Positions 10,990 to 37,375 of a stretch of DNA of 64,000 bases are shown in pieces. Source of the DNA: Rhododendron vialii (lineage: Eukaryota; Streptophyta; Magnoliopsida; Ericales; Ericaceae); NCBI RefSeq assembly GCF_030253575.1, contig NC_080569.1, forward strand, positions 25,352,001 to 25,416,000. Direction: 5' to 3'. The position numbers and the translations under genes are program-made. The notes beneath the pieces were generated by a model that saw only the letters and a list, made by a program, of their open reading frames with translations, was not told the DNA's origin and did not search any database. Position 1 is the stretch's first letter, and each line of letters starts with the position of its first letter.

Positions 10990-12879
10990 TGTCTAATCCA
11001 ACACACATCTGCCTAGAACCCACAACGTAGAGAGAGAGACGAGAGACGAGAGACGACGTCGTGGACGACGATGAAGGATGATCAGATCGCGTAGTTCGTT
11101 TGAAGATGGTGATATCGTTCTCCACTCCAAGACCTGAATAGCGTAGTTCGATTGCGGAGAAGAATATCGTGTGGTAGCAAGATCGTGGGAATCTGTTCAC
11201 CCGTGCTGGATCGCTGCGTCTTCAAGCTTGTAGAGGTAACCATGTTAACTGTTAGATAGTGTATGCAAGGATTTTGAGGTCATGCAACATCATACTTAGG
11301 TTTTTCTGTTTTTTTTTTCCTGGGTTTTCGCGTTAAATCTGATTAGGGTTTACAAGAAATTGGGGCTTTTGTGTTTTACGTTTGAAATGGGTTGATGTAG
11401 TCAATATGTTGTATGAATTTGTTAGAAATTACGGTTTTGGTTTTACGGCTAAATCTGGACTTAGGATTTATAAAATTTGAGTGCCAAAAGAGTGGATTGG
11501 AGAACCTTACCACTGATTCGAGTCCAACCGAAGGCTGTTCGAGCCTTAATCGAGTGATTCGAACACCTAAAGGGCACTGCACTGGTATGGGTCACTGTTC
11601 CGAGCTCCAAAATGGCTGAATGGAGGTAACGTCTGACCCAGCCAGCTTCGAGGGTCGCCGGTGATCTTACAGCTCCAGATCAAATGATATAGGATTTCTG
11701 GGTGCTGGAAAATTGTTTTTTGAAGGCCCGAATGACAATTTCGAGCATCAAAATGGTCTAATCATTGCTGAAACCTTGATTTGAGTTTGAAAAGGGGCTG
11801 GGTCGAGTGTGAACAGTGCCAAAATGGGGGAAAACAGCTCCGAAATGGTCGATTGTGGATTTTGAGGGTCGGCTGAAGAAAAAAGGAGGTAAACGCGAGT
11901 TGTCGGTGTCGAAAAGGCCTGTCGGGGATTTCAGAAGCAACAACAGAGGCAAACAAAAGTCCTCGTTGATGGACGAGGATCAACAAGGAAGATTGATATG
12001 TCACCTAAGTAGATCAATTGCTCTGATACCATTTGAACTTTGGGGAGAAAGAGAGCCAACCAAAATTAGGTTTCTCTCTCACACTTTGTATTTATATGAA
12101 GAATGGTACCGTACAAAACTACCCCTAGGTAACAAACAAATAACTTCAACAGTTTTAGTTTTTACTTGCATACATCTGTGGTATTTGAGCCAAAAGTTTG
12201 GTAGTTAGAACCATATATATCTTCTTTAACTGTATTCTATTCAATGATTCAAGTATCTTTTGAAATTGAGAACCAGAAACAAAGCAATGTAACATTGCAA
12301 AGCAAAACAGAGGATTATGTTGCTTTAGAAAATATTCAACCAAGAACCAAATGTGTCTCTATCCCTCGTGGAATGTGACAAAAATAAACATGCTCTTCTG
12401 CCCCTTTTGCAACGGCAACTGGTTTGTTTTTTCGTTTTCGTCCAAACTTGAAATGCAACCCTGACCAAGAAAAAATGGATCCTTTGCTCAGTTGGGCTCA
12501 AACAAGATAATTGTGCGTAACACATGGTCTACCAAAATTTGGGGCCCGTTTTTTGGGTCTAGGGTTGGGGTCCCGAAGTGGAAGGTTCCTCAGCCTCCCC
12601 CTAGAGCTCGCTCTGAGTTCTATTTTAAAGAACACTAGCTCTCATATGTATTTTGCTGAATATTTTATGGATAATTCTATATGAAAATATGTTTCAGTAC
12701 TTAGATAAACAGAAGAAATAGAATACGGAGAGAACTAACAAGAGAGAAGCTCTCTAAAATAATTGCACCCTTATTCAAATTTAGTATAGCTCCCACATCT
12801 TAAGGTTTAGCCAATGTTAAATTTAACTTGTATTAATTGATATTAAATCTCTTACATCTTGGATTCATGTTCTTTGCAG
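10990..12879 (+). other. Likely 5' UTR exon and leader intron of the Raf-like kinase gene
   Basis: A GA-rich, gene-leader-like stretch (about 11020-11235) ends in GTAGAG|GTAACC. The next good acceptor upstream of the coding start is TTCTTTGCAG| at 12879, so the leader would resume at 12880 and run to 13129. This gives a 1.64-kb leader intron. The first leader exon contains a 7-codon uORF (11071-11094). Inference from splice signals only; the transcription start is unknown. Confidence 0.4.
12020..12031 (-). repeat. Orphan tRNA-iMet primer-binding-site-like sequence (LTR retrotransposon relic)
   Basis: The minus strand reads TGGTATCAGAGC, the canonical initiator-tRNA primer site of plant Copia elements, preceded by LTR-like sequence (about 12034-12170). 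No gag or pol sequence follows at lower coordinates, so this looks like the 5' stub of a deleted or non-autonomous element in the kinase leader intron. The same 12-mer occurs in the Copia element at 25426-25437. Confidence 0.45.
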
Positions 12880-13129
12880 TTCCTGTCTTTCTTGGTGAAA
12901 GATCATTGATTGCCTGAACAATTGTTTAGCTGGAGTTGTCTGTCAGGATCACTGATTGTAGAAATAAGAGCGAGCTCAATCCTTGTTTCAGAATCCTGGT
13001 TGAGAACTTCTATTCTGTCTTTTGTAATAGGTGGTGTACTGAAATCAGCACAGAGTTTGTGCTTATAATGTTTCAGTATGATATCAACTTTATTTCACTT
13101 GGGGTGCTTGTACCAGTGTAGTTGGAAAA

Positions 13130-27084
<13,955 letters not shown>

Positions 27085-27433
27085 TTGGGTGCTCCGCCAA
27101 GGAATGTTGCTTTTCAAATGTATTATGAGCTATAATAGGAAGTTATCGATCACATTATACTGGTAAAGGTGGTTTGTACAATATGCGTTGGGAGAATGGG
27201 CTCCCTTTGAAACTGAGGTTATACGTCGTTGGTTTGGGATTGTCAATGAGGAGTATATATATATTTTATTGTGTAAAAGCTGAAGAAATTATTACTGTGT
27301 GTAAAGCTATTATTTGTATCTGTTGAAAATATCAAATACAAGTCTGGAACCTTGGTCCTTCCCACAATTGGTACTATTTTTTAATGCATATAAACCTAAG
27401 CCATGGTTTATACCATGCAAATACATAGGTTTG

Positions 27434-27482
<49 letters not shown>

Positions 27483-27750
27483 CGTGCGCGAGTTCAGATA
27501 CAAGTTTGGGTCCCTTTTTCTCGAGTGAAATTTAGATGAAAGAAGAAAAAGTGATCTGTTTGTTGTGATCGGAGTTAAATTTGAAACTTCCTCATCTTAA
27601 AGAGAGATAATGGAGGCTAGTTGACAGTGCATTTTTGTTGGACACGAGAAGGCTGCATGAGCAATTTATGTAAATTGCCACACGCTGATCATGGTACCAT
27701 GAGGCAAGCCTGCCTCACTTTTTTTTTCCTCTTTCATTATATGCACCATC
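27085..27750 (+). other. Kinase 3' UTR and downstream, with (TC)n(TG)n microsatellite
   Basis: After the kinase stop there is AU-rich sequence suited to a 3' UTR. I see no unambiguous poly(A) site. A dinucleotide tract, (TC)16 followed by (TG)n, runs 27439-27482. Confidence 0.5.
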
Positions 27751-27753
27751 TTA

Positions 27754-28889
27754 GAGCATCCCCAATGGGGATGTAAAATCAGGTGCTATAGTTATAATAC
27801 AATCCAGATGTGAAAAAAATTGCTCCAATGGGGATGTAAAATAGCAATTTCGGAGATGGAAAATAGCACAAATGGAAAGGGAGATGTATATTTACATCTC
27901 CTTTTGGCTGCAGCTATAAATTACAGGTCATCAAACATCATCCAATCCAACTGAAATACCAGAAAAAATGGACAACCGGAGTTACCTGTTATCGCTGGAA
28001 ACTTGGCTAGAATTTGTTCCTCATCGCTGGTTTCTGCATATCTTCGCCGGAGTGACCAAAAATTGCCGGAATCCAATGAGAGAGAGAGAGAGAGAGGTGA
28101 GAGAGGAAGAGAGAGGGATCTCGCCGATGAGAGACAAAGATATCAACGGAACAGTCGGTGATCATCTCCTCTAGGGTTTCAGTCGCTCCCTTAACGGGAG
28201 AAAGAGAGATCAACGGCAGAGAGAAAGAGAGAGCGGGGGGTTTCATCTCCTCTGGTTCGTAGAGGGAGGGAGGGAGGGTGGGGGGTTTCACTGATTTCGT
28301 TCGTAGACAGAGTGAGAGAGAGTAAAGTTTTTTTTTTTTTTTTAAAGATAGGGAGAGTAAAGTTGAGTTGTTGATATGGACAGGACTGTGGTTTGAGCCG
28401 ACCGTTGATCATCAGCCCAACTGATCTTTTGCCCATTGATCAACGGATCAATTCAGCAACGGGCTTTTTATTTTTCATACCTATAAATGGGTGTTTTTAA
28501 CAAGATTTCCACAACAAAAAATTTCTCCATTCTCTACAAACATCCTCCAAAAAAAATAGTGTGTCAACTATGGCAGAGGAAAGTTGTAGTGCGAGAGGAA
28601 AATCGTTCACCTCTGATCAAGATGAAGCAATTCGGAATAATTTTTTTTTTTTAAGTCCTCAATTATCGGATACCAAAATTATTTTTCAACGGAAGTACTT
28701 GAATTAGGGTTAAGAAAGTTGAGGAAAATTAAGGAGGAGGAAAAGTTAGTTAATTATCCATCATTTTTTACATCTCACAATTAGATAGGGGTAGGTTCTA
28801 TTTTATATCCAACTAATTTTTAACCACTTTTTACATCTAAAATAATTATCCATCCCCTTCTAAAATACATCCCCATTGGGGATGTGCTC
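27754..28889. mobile_element. Deleted PIF/Harbinger element, 1136 bp
   Basis: Ends GAGCATCCCCAATGGGGATG on the left and the mirrored ATCCCCATTGGGGATGTGCTC on the right (both within larger inverted ends), flanked by TTA at 27751-27753 and 28890-28892, the 3-bp target typical of PIF/Harbinger. Inside, from the ATG at about 28569, a short frame MAEESCSARGKSFTSDQDEA resembles the start of the SANT/Myb-like accessory protein of plant PIF elements. It then runs into a poly-T tract and a stop. No DDE transposase remains. Confidence 0.75.
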
Positions 28890-29183
28890 TTATTGGAGGG
28901 TAATTTGCTCATCCTCCGAGAATCGGGAAGATCCTTTTTTTCATCATCCGGCTCAAGATAGAATCAAAAGAAATTATTTATAAACTATTCATTTTCTCAT
29001 GAATGATCAGTTGTTTCAATTGATCGTGTTCTTTCATTTTAACTACTGCATTATATTTTATCAAATTGATTTCTACATATTAGTTTTGTCCTTTTTTTGT
29101 GTGTGCCAATATTGTATAGTTAGCCGGAGTAGCGGGATGTGTTAGGTTAGCACTAGGGGGTGCAGGGACTGTCCATTGCCCTG

Positions 29184-29242
29184 ATCCCAAATCTGCCCAC
29201 GCGCACGAACCTCCCAAATCTGCCCACGCGCACGAACCTCCC
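29184..29242. repeat. 29-bp tandem duplication
   Basis: AAATCTGCCCACGCGCACGA followed by ACCTCCC occurs twice head to tail. It is embedded in intergenic sequence (28.9-30.0 kb) where I recognise no gene. Minus-strand open frames at 29495-29773 and 29810-30136 have no similarity I know. Confidence 0.7.
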
Positions 29243-30049
29243 CCTCCTGTAAGGAGGGGAGGGGAGGGTAAGAACCAACGGCACAAGGCAGCCGTTCTTA
29301 GTTTGTCCTTTATTAGTCCAGGGAACAATATATAATTGCTGGGTTACGGGGTCATTCAAATTGATCTTTTATATGCCTCTGCCTCTACTTAACGATTTCT
29401 GTGACCATAGGGTCATAGGGTGTTTGGATGTTGGATTTGTGAAAGAAAGGAAACGGAAAGAAGAAATGTATGAAAATTAAATTACGGTAAGAAGCTACTC
29501 TCTTTTTGTTTTGATTTTCACATTTGGAAAGTGAGAAGAAAATGAAAATGAGGTATTTCCGGAAGAAATCAGTTTCTCTACGAAAGTCAAGTTCCTTTGG
29601 AAACTTTGACAGTCAATTGGAAATCGGTATTCAACTCTTTGCCTCAATCGCTCACCATACCCTTCACTAATGAACAATCCAAAATCCAAAAAAAATCGAC
29701 TCCGTAATATTACGATGAATCTCTCCTCTACTGGAAATGTATACACCGGAAGGTATTTCACGCTCACGAACACGACAAGGATAGCCCAGGGACACGGACC
29801 AACCCTAAACTAGGTCCCAATCCAATTAAGGATCCGCGCCATCGAGACCTTACTATGCATCATCTCAAACTCGTAGCGCGTCAACGTACCGTAATACATG
29901 CCAGAAGTACATGATGAGAAGAAAGGCTGCTTGCGAACCCATGCACCCACCTTGATCAACCTTGAAAAGTACAGCTGAGAAGTAAAGTGCATTCCACTAT
30001 CAGAGATAACTAGGCCGTGAAGATAACGACGACGATCCCGTGGCGCAAA

Positions 30050-30440
30050 GTAAAAACATTTGGGTAAAAGTAGAAACATTTTATTTTTCCGATTCCTCTC
30101 GTTGAGACGAATCAATAATCTACAAAAATTTGGCACAAAACTGATGAATGTGATTTTTTTTTATAAGGACAACCTCCAAAAAGTGCTAAAAGTTAAGCAA
30201 AACGTAGCCATAACGGGTTGCGGAGATGGTGGAGTTTCTTTATGAGATGGAAAGAAATTAGACCCCGTTCCACTAGCGACAACAATTTTTAGGACTTTTT
30301 TTCGTTTTTGTCCTTATTCACATTTTTTTTCGCTTTTGTTAGTTTTATGAAAAACTTTTGTGGATTATTGATTCGTCTCGACGAGAGGAATCGAAAGAGC
30401 AATTTTTTTTTATTTTTACCTAAATATTTTGGAAAATAAC
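30050..30440. mobile_element. Foldback MITE related to the 4.1-kb element
   Basis: The arm containing GATTCCTCTCGTTGAGACGA (about 30095) is mirrored by TCGTCTCGACGAGAGGAATC (about 30373). The arms extend outward to 'catttgggtaaaa' / 'ttttacctaaatattt'. The interior is non-coding. It shares the 'acgagaggaat' core with 4137-4507. Confidence 0.6.
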
Positions 30441-30748
30441 CACTATTTAGTAAAAAAATAAAAAAAGTTAGCAAAAAAAAGTAGTAGATTTTTTGTTGTT
30501 GTTGCTAAATATAAGTTTGAAATGGAAGACATATTTTATAGATTAGGACCACTTTTTTTCACAAGTTTGGTCCTACATTTTATTTATTATGAAATATATT
30601 TTCTTTTTGTAAAAATATAATGAAAATAATAAATCAGTGAAAGACTCAGGTAAAGAAGCACGAAAGATGGATAAAGCAAGAATGCTTAAGAGGCACTAGA
30701 GGGGTCCAATTTGTCTGTTCGCCTCCTAAACCTTCTTCCGAAAAAATA

Positions 30749-33700
30749 ATGTCGACTGAAAACGATAACGACTCAGGCGACGGCCACGATCTCGACCACC
30801 ACGGTCGAATAAGCAGAGACTCGACGAGCCCAGTTAACGAACTCAGCAGTCACTTGGAATCCTATCCCAAGCGGCGGCGGAGGAGGGGTAGAAGTGAGAG
30901 CACCGTCGATCGAATCAGTAAGTTGTCTGACCATTCACTCCTTCACATTCTCTCCTTCTTACAGATTGAAGATGCCATCAAAACCCAATTGTTGTCCAAA
31001 CGATGGCAGTACCTGTGGACTTACCTTCCGTCCCTCGTATTCCGCTCCTACCGTTCCGATTTTGTTGAGAGAGACGTTTTCAAATTTGCTGACTTTGTTG
31101 ATGGAACCCTAACCCTCTGCAAATGCTCCATGCTGAAGAAATTCGCGGTTAATTTTCGTTCTAGTTACGACCCTCGTATCGAGACCAAAGTTAATTTGTG
31201 GACACGCTTTGCAGTAGCGAAGGGGACTGAGGTTCTTCACCTTAATTTCAATGCTTCAGAGGATCCGATGGTTGCGTATTGTCCGTACGAGTTGCCTCGA
31301 CGTTTATACACAAGCTCGTCGTTCCGAGAATTGCATTTTTCTCTTTGCAGAGTAACGCCTAAGGGAGTGGTTGGCTGGAATTCACTGAAGAAATTGTCAA
31401 TTGGGTATGTGGTATTGAGTGATGAGTTGATCCAGAAGATATTACGTGGTAGTCCTGTGTTGGAGATTTTGGAGTTGTATTACTTTCAAGGTGTCAGTCG
31501 TTTGCATTTGGGTTATGCAAGTTTGAAAAAGTTGATCCTGAGGGAATATTGGGACGATATCAATATTTCTGATGACTCTAAGTTGGAAATATCTGCTCCT
31601 TATCTTCAGTCAATGGAGATGTTGGGTTGTTTGGAAAGGAAGAATTGTCGGCTGCTGGATGTTTCTTCTCTGGTTGATGCTACCCTTAGTTTTGACTTGC
31701 GTCATGAAGAAGATGTCTTGGAGGATTATGAAAGAGACCAAAATATCTTGAGAGGACTTCTTGAGAGCCTTGCCCATGTGAAGAATATTACATTAGGTAC
31801 TTGGGCTCTACAGGTTGGTCTTTTCACAATCTTTTCCTTGTGCCATTGAACAATACACAAAACTTAACGTGAATGATTTTATTATCAATTTCTTTTCAGA
31901 TTTTTTTTCAGAAACACGGAGTGATTTACATAACCGTGGTCAGTAGATAAGTAAAACTAGTTCCTTGAGATTGTTTTATTTTTGTTGGCATTTGAAGGAG
32001 TTAAAACTAAATTTTACTATTTTTGCTCTTCAAATCTGCCAAGTTTGGGCATATTTAGTATGTTTCTCTTTACTATTGAAATTATGTACAAGTTAGTGAA
32101 AATGCTCTCTTTGACATTCTTATTTTCCAAGTGCTTTGGTTGCAAAATGGTTTGTATGGTATTAGAGTCAAAGTGGAAAAGGCATACTCAGATGTTTATG
32201 TGTATCATATTAAGGCCCGTTCAAATTGTGTACATGTATATATGCAAAATGCCAATTTTTCATTATCTTGTCAAGTAATTAATTAAGACCAAGATTTTAT
32301 TGATAAGGACACTGTCATTGATTTCATGACTTACTAATTTTGGCCAGCCAGATATTGATTTCAAGTCATCCGTGTTGGGGAAAAAAACAGTGGATGGAGT
32401 GATGGCCTCGTCTCTGTCTTCTCCTTAGCCATGCTAATCTAACAAAATGGCACACTCATGGGGTGCATAAGAACACTTCGTCTGCCCTAACATAACTTAT
32501 GTGTAGCCATTTGAAATTATACACTATCAAATTGCTGTCCCTTGTGAAATACATCCTCCTCAGAAGGTCCTAATCTCACTGCAAGTTAACTGAAAACAAT
32601 GAAATTCCATCTTTGGAGCTGAGGTCTTCGTTTCGCTTACTTTTGCACTTCGTTTTATAACATCTCATATTATTGGCTTTCAAACCTTCTCTAATTGTCT
32701 TTTCTTGGCCGATGATTTAGTGAAGATGAAATTTACCATTCCTTTGCTAGTCATCATCATCTCTTAATTATTTTTGTCACTTGCCATTTTGCGGTTCTTA
32801 CAAACTCATGGTGATGCACTATATATTACGCGCTCGGTCATCTAGATTATAGCATACACCTCCGCCCTTGACAACCTCACTTGCAATGATCACGTGGAGA
32901 TATTTTCGTCTTACCACATCTGTAACCTATGTAGTACAGATACGGACACCGGGCACGGGATTTTTGATAAAATATATAAATAAGTAAATAAAATTTATTC
33001 TATACGAATGAAAACATAGTTATTATATGTAAAAGCATGAAGCATCAATATGTAGAAACAAGCATCATATATACATCATATTACTTTTTAACACAAAATA
33101 TTTGAAGTAAGACACAATTACCCCTATTTTTTTCCTCCAAAAATGCATATTTAACCCAAGCTGTGTCCCTATACGTGTCCCCTCAAAAAGTTCATCAAAT
33201 TTAATGGATGGCGTGTTTCATACGTATTTTGCTGTGTCCCCGTGTCCGAGACGGGGACACACCGGCCTCTAGAAGTGTCGGTGCTTCATAGTCTGTAACT
33301 TAGTTACACGAAGCGGGAGCGGGGGTGGGGACGGGGGAGCGGATGATCACAGAAGTGTGGGAGCGCCATTGGGAGCGGTTAGGAAAAATTATTAAAATTA
33401 TAAATATATTTTGGAATTTTATATTGTTAAATGTATATATATAAATATTATTCTACCACATAAAATATTACTATTAAAATTATAAGTTTCTAGTTATATT
33501 TCAACATTTTTATTGTAGCACATGATTACACAATAGAGCTCTTGTGCATATTAAGTAGGCGTAAAAGTTAAGGGCATTGATATGACTCTAGAAGGTTAAT
33601 ATCAGATGTGCTCACTAACAAGATCAAAACAACTTTAAAGGTACCAATTGCAACTTGAATCGTAAGTCTCTCAACCGTTTTTTGGGTGCAAGTTCCCGTA

Positions 33701-34904
33701 TAGGTAAGGAACGAGTTCCCGTCATCATTGGGACGTGTTTCTTGGAGTTTCCTTCGACGGGAACGCGGAAACGCGTTTCCGTCGAAGAAACGTGGGCATA
33801 GTTGAAGGTTCCTGCAACTAAGGTCTGTAACCATCATTGCGGACATAAGCATATTTTACTGCTCAGTCCTTCTAATCAAGTATGAGAGTATCGCAATGAG
33901 ATCATGATGTAAGTTTCCTTAATTCCGCATGTGTCTATTTTGTAGGCTGGTTGTGGATAGATAAACTCCGTGCCTGTTTATTAAAGCCAATACTATTAGG
34001 TTTAAAAAACCCAATCCTGGCTTTTCAATACTTTGTGATTACTATTGCTCGAAAATACATGGTCTGGAAATCAAACAATGGTGCACATCCACAACGCATT
34101 TGTGCAATATGTGGAGTCTAATTGTAGGATTTACTGAATAATTTAGTCTTCTGATCTCCTTTGTCCTTTTGCATCTTGCTCTGATGGCAGGTGCTGTCAA
34201 TAATGGAAGCAAAATTTTTGCCCTCTCCACTACTGAAGTGCGTATGTTTAACACTAGATGCGGGTATCAGTAAAACAATCCTTCCTGGTATACAAAACCT
34301 GTTGGGAAGTTCACCTAATCTTGAGACATTAGTCATAACCTTGTCCTCTTCCAACGGCTACCATGAGGTGCGTTTTGTATCTCATTTATTTATAAGCCAC
34401 TATTGCACTACTTGTGATCGGAAGTGAATCTATGGAATCACTTCCATATCTTTTGGTGCGTAGATATCCTTGTAAATGACCTTTGCATAAGATATTTGAA
34501 TAATTTTATTGTGCATAAGAGGCATTCATTGATGTTCTTAGATGCGCACATTATGCATTAGGTTTTATACAACTTGAGCATAATGTATTTTACATCTGCA
34601 GCATTTTGGGGAAACTCTCACCAAACTTTGCAATTTTGATGAAAAGCTCTATTGGAAATCACAAAAGAGGGCTTTTGGGTGTCTAATGCTGCATCTCAAG
34701 AAAGTTAAGTTTGCTGGTGTAAGATGGTTATATCATGACATGAACTTTGATTTCGTACAATTTCTGCTAGAGAATGCAAGGATGCTGCAAAAGATGGTTT
34801 TCGATGCTGTAAGAGATAATGTTAAAATGAATACGGAATTTGTCCAAAAGATTTTAAGTTTTCCAAGATCTTCTCCCAATGCAATGGTAATGTTCTATGA
34901 GTGA
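30749..34904 (+). CDS. F-box/LRR/FBD protein, intact
   Basis: Exons 30749-31813, 34191-34367 and 34602-34904 join in phase 0 to 514 residues plus TGA (donors CAG|GTTGGT and GAG|GTGCGT; acceptors GGCAG| and TGCAG|). Residues 41-46 are a basic KRRRRR run, a possible nuclear signal. The F-box lies at about 53-95 (RISKLSDHSLLHILSFLQIE, KRWQYLW). Degenerate leucine-rich repeats follow to about 415. The FBD domain occupies about 440-514 and ends in the typical FPRSSPNA. F-box/LRR/FBD proteins are a large plant family thought to present substrates to SCF (Skp1-Cullin-F-box) E3 ligases; substrates are mostly unknown. This is the only intact member of the local four-member cluster, and I used it as the reference for its broken paralogues. 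Intron 1 (2.38 kb) contains a 365-bp TIR element. Confidence 0.9.
32927..33291. mobile_element. TIR element (CTATGAAGCAC family), 365 bp, 8-bp target duplication
   Basis: Left end CTATGTAGTACAGATACGGA, right end mirrored as GTGTCGGTGCTTCATAG. It is flanked by TCTGTAAC at 32919-32926 and 33292-33299. Subterminal GGACAC / GTGTCC motifs are repeated. Non-coding. An 8-bp duplication suggests the hAT superfamily. It sits in intron 1 of the intact F-box gene. The longer relative is at 39266-40061. Confidence 0.75.
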
Positions 34905-35389
34905 AATGGACAGCTTCAGTAATTTGATTTTCTGAGTGTAGTTTAGTTATGAGCTTGTAGAATGTAATGTTTCTCTTTTTAGAAGTGCAACCATGCACTC
35001 TATTGGATATCTTGGTAGTCTCAAGTTCAACAGGTTGAACTTTATTAGCTGTTTGATTTGTGAGCTATCCTTGACACTTTTTTTTGTTCGGCATGAGCTA
35101 TCATTTGTAGTAGTAACTGTATTATGGGTGAATATCATCTAAGTTCGATTGAATCAGAGATTTGTGGAGTATTGACCATTTGGAGGAGTACCGTCCAATG
35201 TTAATTTTGATGGTCCTTGTAGTAATAATAACACCATTGTTTGATATATCGGAAGCATGATTTCTCTCGTTCAATGACTTGATCGGAAGAACAATGTATC
35301 TCTGTTCAAGTTCATCAAACTGTGGCCTAAAAGCTGTAACTTTTGTTTTGCCTAGTGTACCTCGTCTTATACCAGATAAAAAAAAAGTA

Positions 35390-35590
35390 CTATGTCTGAT
35401 AGATTGGCTCTATGGAATGAACTTAGAAGAATTTCCTCAAATTTAGCTGCCTCAAGGTTGGTTAGTGGAGATTTTAATGTTGTTTCTTGACGAAATGAGA
35501 AGCTTGGGGGAAACCATGTTGATATTGGTGCTGTGAGGTATTTCTTGGACGTTATCATTCCATTTGGTTTATATATGGTAGTCACTTGAT
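35390..35590 (+). mobile_element. L1-type LINE endonuclease fragment
   Basis: The plus strand reads WNELRRISSNL, then RLVSGDFNVVS-stop-RNEKLGGNHV. The GDFN...EKLGG pattern is the core of plant L1 apurinic endonucleases. It carries an in-frame TGA and has no other LINE domain attached. A diverged copy lies on the minus strand at 43730-43855. Confidence 0.7.
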
Positions 35591-35660
35591 GTAAAAATAC
35601 TAGGCTCTGTTAGAATCTGGTCAAGGGTTTAGTGTTGGTGAATTCTTTGTGGTTGAGTTC

Positions 35661-35862
35661 TCCTTTTAGTGCTTTTTTTGGGGGAAGGTATCATTCTACT
35701 AGTTTAGTAAAGCATCTGAATCGTCGAATTTTGATTATTGTTGTCTGTTATGTTGTTCCTTTTAGTGCTTTTTTTGGGGGAAACTGGAAAGGTATCCTTC
35801 TACTAGTTTAGTAAAGCATCTGAATCGGCGAATTTTGATTATTGTTGTCTGTTATGTTGTTC
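35661..35862. repeat. Tandem duplication, unit about 96-106 bp
   Basis: TCCTTTTAGTGCTTTTTTTG starts at 35661 and again at 35757. Both copies continue through ACTAGTTTAGTAAAGCATCT and GATTATTGTTGTCTGTTATG. The second copy carries about 9 extra bases (ACTGGAAAG). Very few differences otherwise, hence recent. Confidence 0.8.
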
Positions 35863-36791
35863 TGGGCTTTCTTCAATTTAGTATAGAGACTTTTTGTCCG
35901 TAGTTCATCTGAATTGGTGTGTCCAGACAGAAGGGTTTTTTTTTTTTTTTTTTTTTTGGGGGGTGGGGGGGGGTTGTGTGTGTGTAGTATGGGACTTCTC
36001 CAAGTTTGCTGCTGTACACGTCAGAGATAGCAAAAGTTTTGCAGTTATAGAATGCTAATACTTGCGGCCATAGGTTCCAGAATGTTACATGCAGGATAGT
36101 GACGATGATGGTGAGGACGATGATCTTTCGAAAGAATGATTTTCTTCGGAAATCGGTTCATGCAAGAGAAGAGTTACGTGCTTCAAAAGCTATATTGAAA
36201 ATTTCTGAAGGAGGGGGATAGGAATACCCCGACTTTTTCACTCGGTAGGTGATTATGAAAATGAGCAAACCTTACAATTCACCGTATTAAAATCATCTGG
36301 ACTAATAGATGATATTTATTTATATTATTTTTGGTACTTCGGAAATAATGGATGATATTTATGCGGCTATGCCGCTGCTCTAAGTTTCTACTTTTCCTTG
36401 GGGTTAAACTTGCACTCTTATTACCCTGATTGCAGAAGTTGGTAATCCATTTTTGCGCAATCAATTTCGTCTAATTAGCCTTTCCAAAATTACAAACAAA
36501 ATCTTTTCGAAGTCGGTGGCGAATAGTTTGGTATTAACAAGTATTAAATTAATTAAGCCTTAAACCCCTGCAACCAAACCAAAACTTCAGCATGAGTATA
36601 ACTCAGGACTCCGGAGATAAAGATTGGTTTTCAGCTCTTAAAGCTCATTTGTTCATATAATGTCTTGCATTTATTGTTGCACAACAGTGCATTATCAAGC
36701 TCAAGAAAAGAAGCTTATCATTTCCAATTATGAAGGTCAAAAGAAAAAGGTCCAAAGTCAACGCATTAGGGGATCATAACACAATGAGTAG

Positions 36792-36853
36792 TGATAATGC
36801 CAAAACTCCAGTGCATAAAAGTCTTATACAACAAAAACAGTTTTGGCATTATC
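36792..36853. repeat. Short foldback related to 26041-26108
   Basis: GATAATGCCAAAACT is mirrored by AGTTTTGGCATTATC with a loop of about 30 bases containing GTGCATAAAAGTCTTATAC. It shares the ACAGTTTTG / GTGCAT words with the hairpin in kinase intron 7. Confidence 0.5.
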
Positions 36854-36889
36854 ATTTCCCTAACACAATTTGTCCCCCACAAAAATTGG

Positions 36890-37375
36890 GTACACAGAGC
36901 AAGAAATACAATTCTTAGTTTGTTGGATGCTAATGGGAATATGATTGACAACCTAACGCTATAAAATTGGGGATTTTGTTGATTACTATACAGGTTTATT
37001 AGGAAGTAAATTTCTGTTCAGAATTGATTCAAAGGTTCAGTTGGCTCAAGCTATTCAAAACAAATTTCTTGTCTCTGTTAAAGATCAGTTAATGAGACCC
37101 ATTACTTGAGAGGAAATTAAGGAGATCAGTAATTAGGAGATCAGTTAATGAGACCCAATACTTGAGAGGAAATTAAGTACAACTCAGCTTTTTACCAACA
37201 GAATTGAGATCAAGATGGTTGGTTTAGCTTTGGTGGTAGCTATAATGTACATTTTTTATAATGGTTTATTGCTGAAGGAGTGGAATGCGACAACCATTTC
37301 CTTAGTTCCCAAGGTTAGTAAACCCTTCCACCATTATAGGACATTTCTTGTTGTAATGTGACAATTTCAGAAGAT
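36890..37375 (+). mobile_element. L1-type LINE reverse-transcriptase fragment
   Basis: The plus strand reads GLLLKEWNATTISLVPKVSK and then, after a one-base shift, ISCCNV. This corresponds to the start of plant L1 reverse transcriptase. The upstream part, with ANGNMIDNLTL, is degenerate. It includes a partial tandem repeat near 37082-37180 (GATCAGTTAATGAGACCCA twice). Confidence 0.65.

Larger units (their letters stand above)
34905..36880. other. Intergenic with LINE scrap and tandem duplication
   Basis: No intact gene. Apart from the elements listed separately, it holds a poly-T/poly-G tract near 35938-35972 and AT-rich unassigned sequence. Confidence 0.5.

Noticed and set aside
12936..13121. 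Open frame just upstream of the kinase start
   Set aside because: Lies in the predicted leader exon, is in a different frame, and has no similarity.
29810..30136. Minus-strand frame with SDSGMHFTS, reminiscent of integrase 'SDRG..F'
   Set aside because: No surrounding integrase motifs in any frame; a chance resemblance is more likely.
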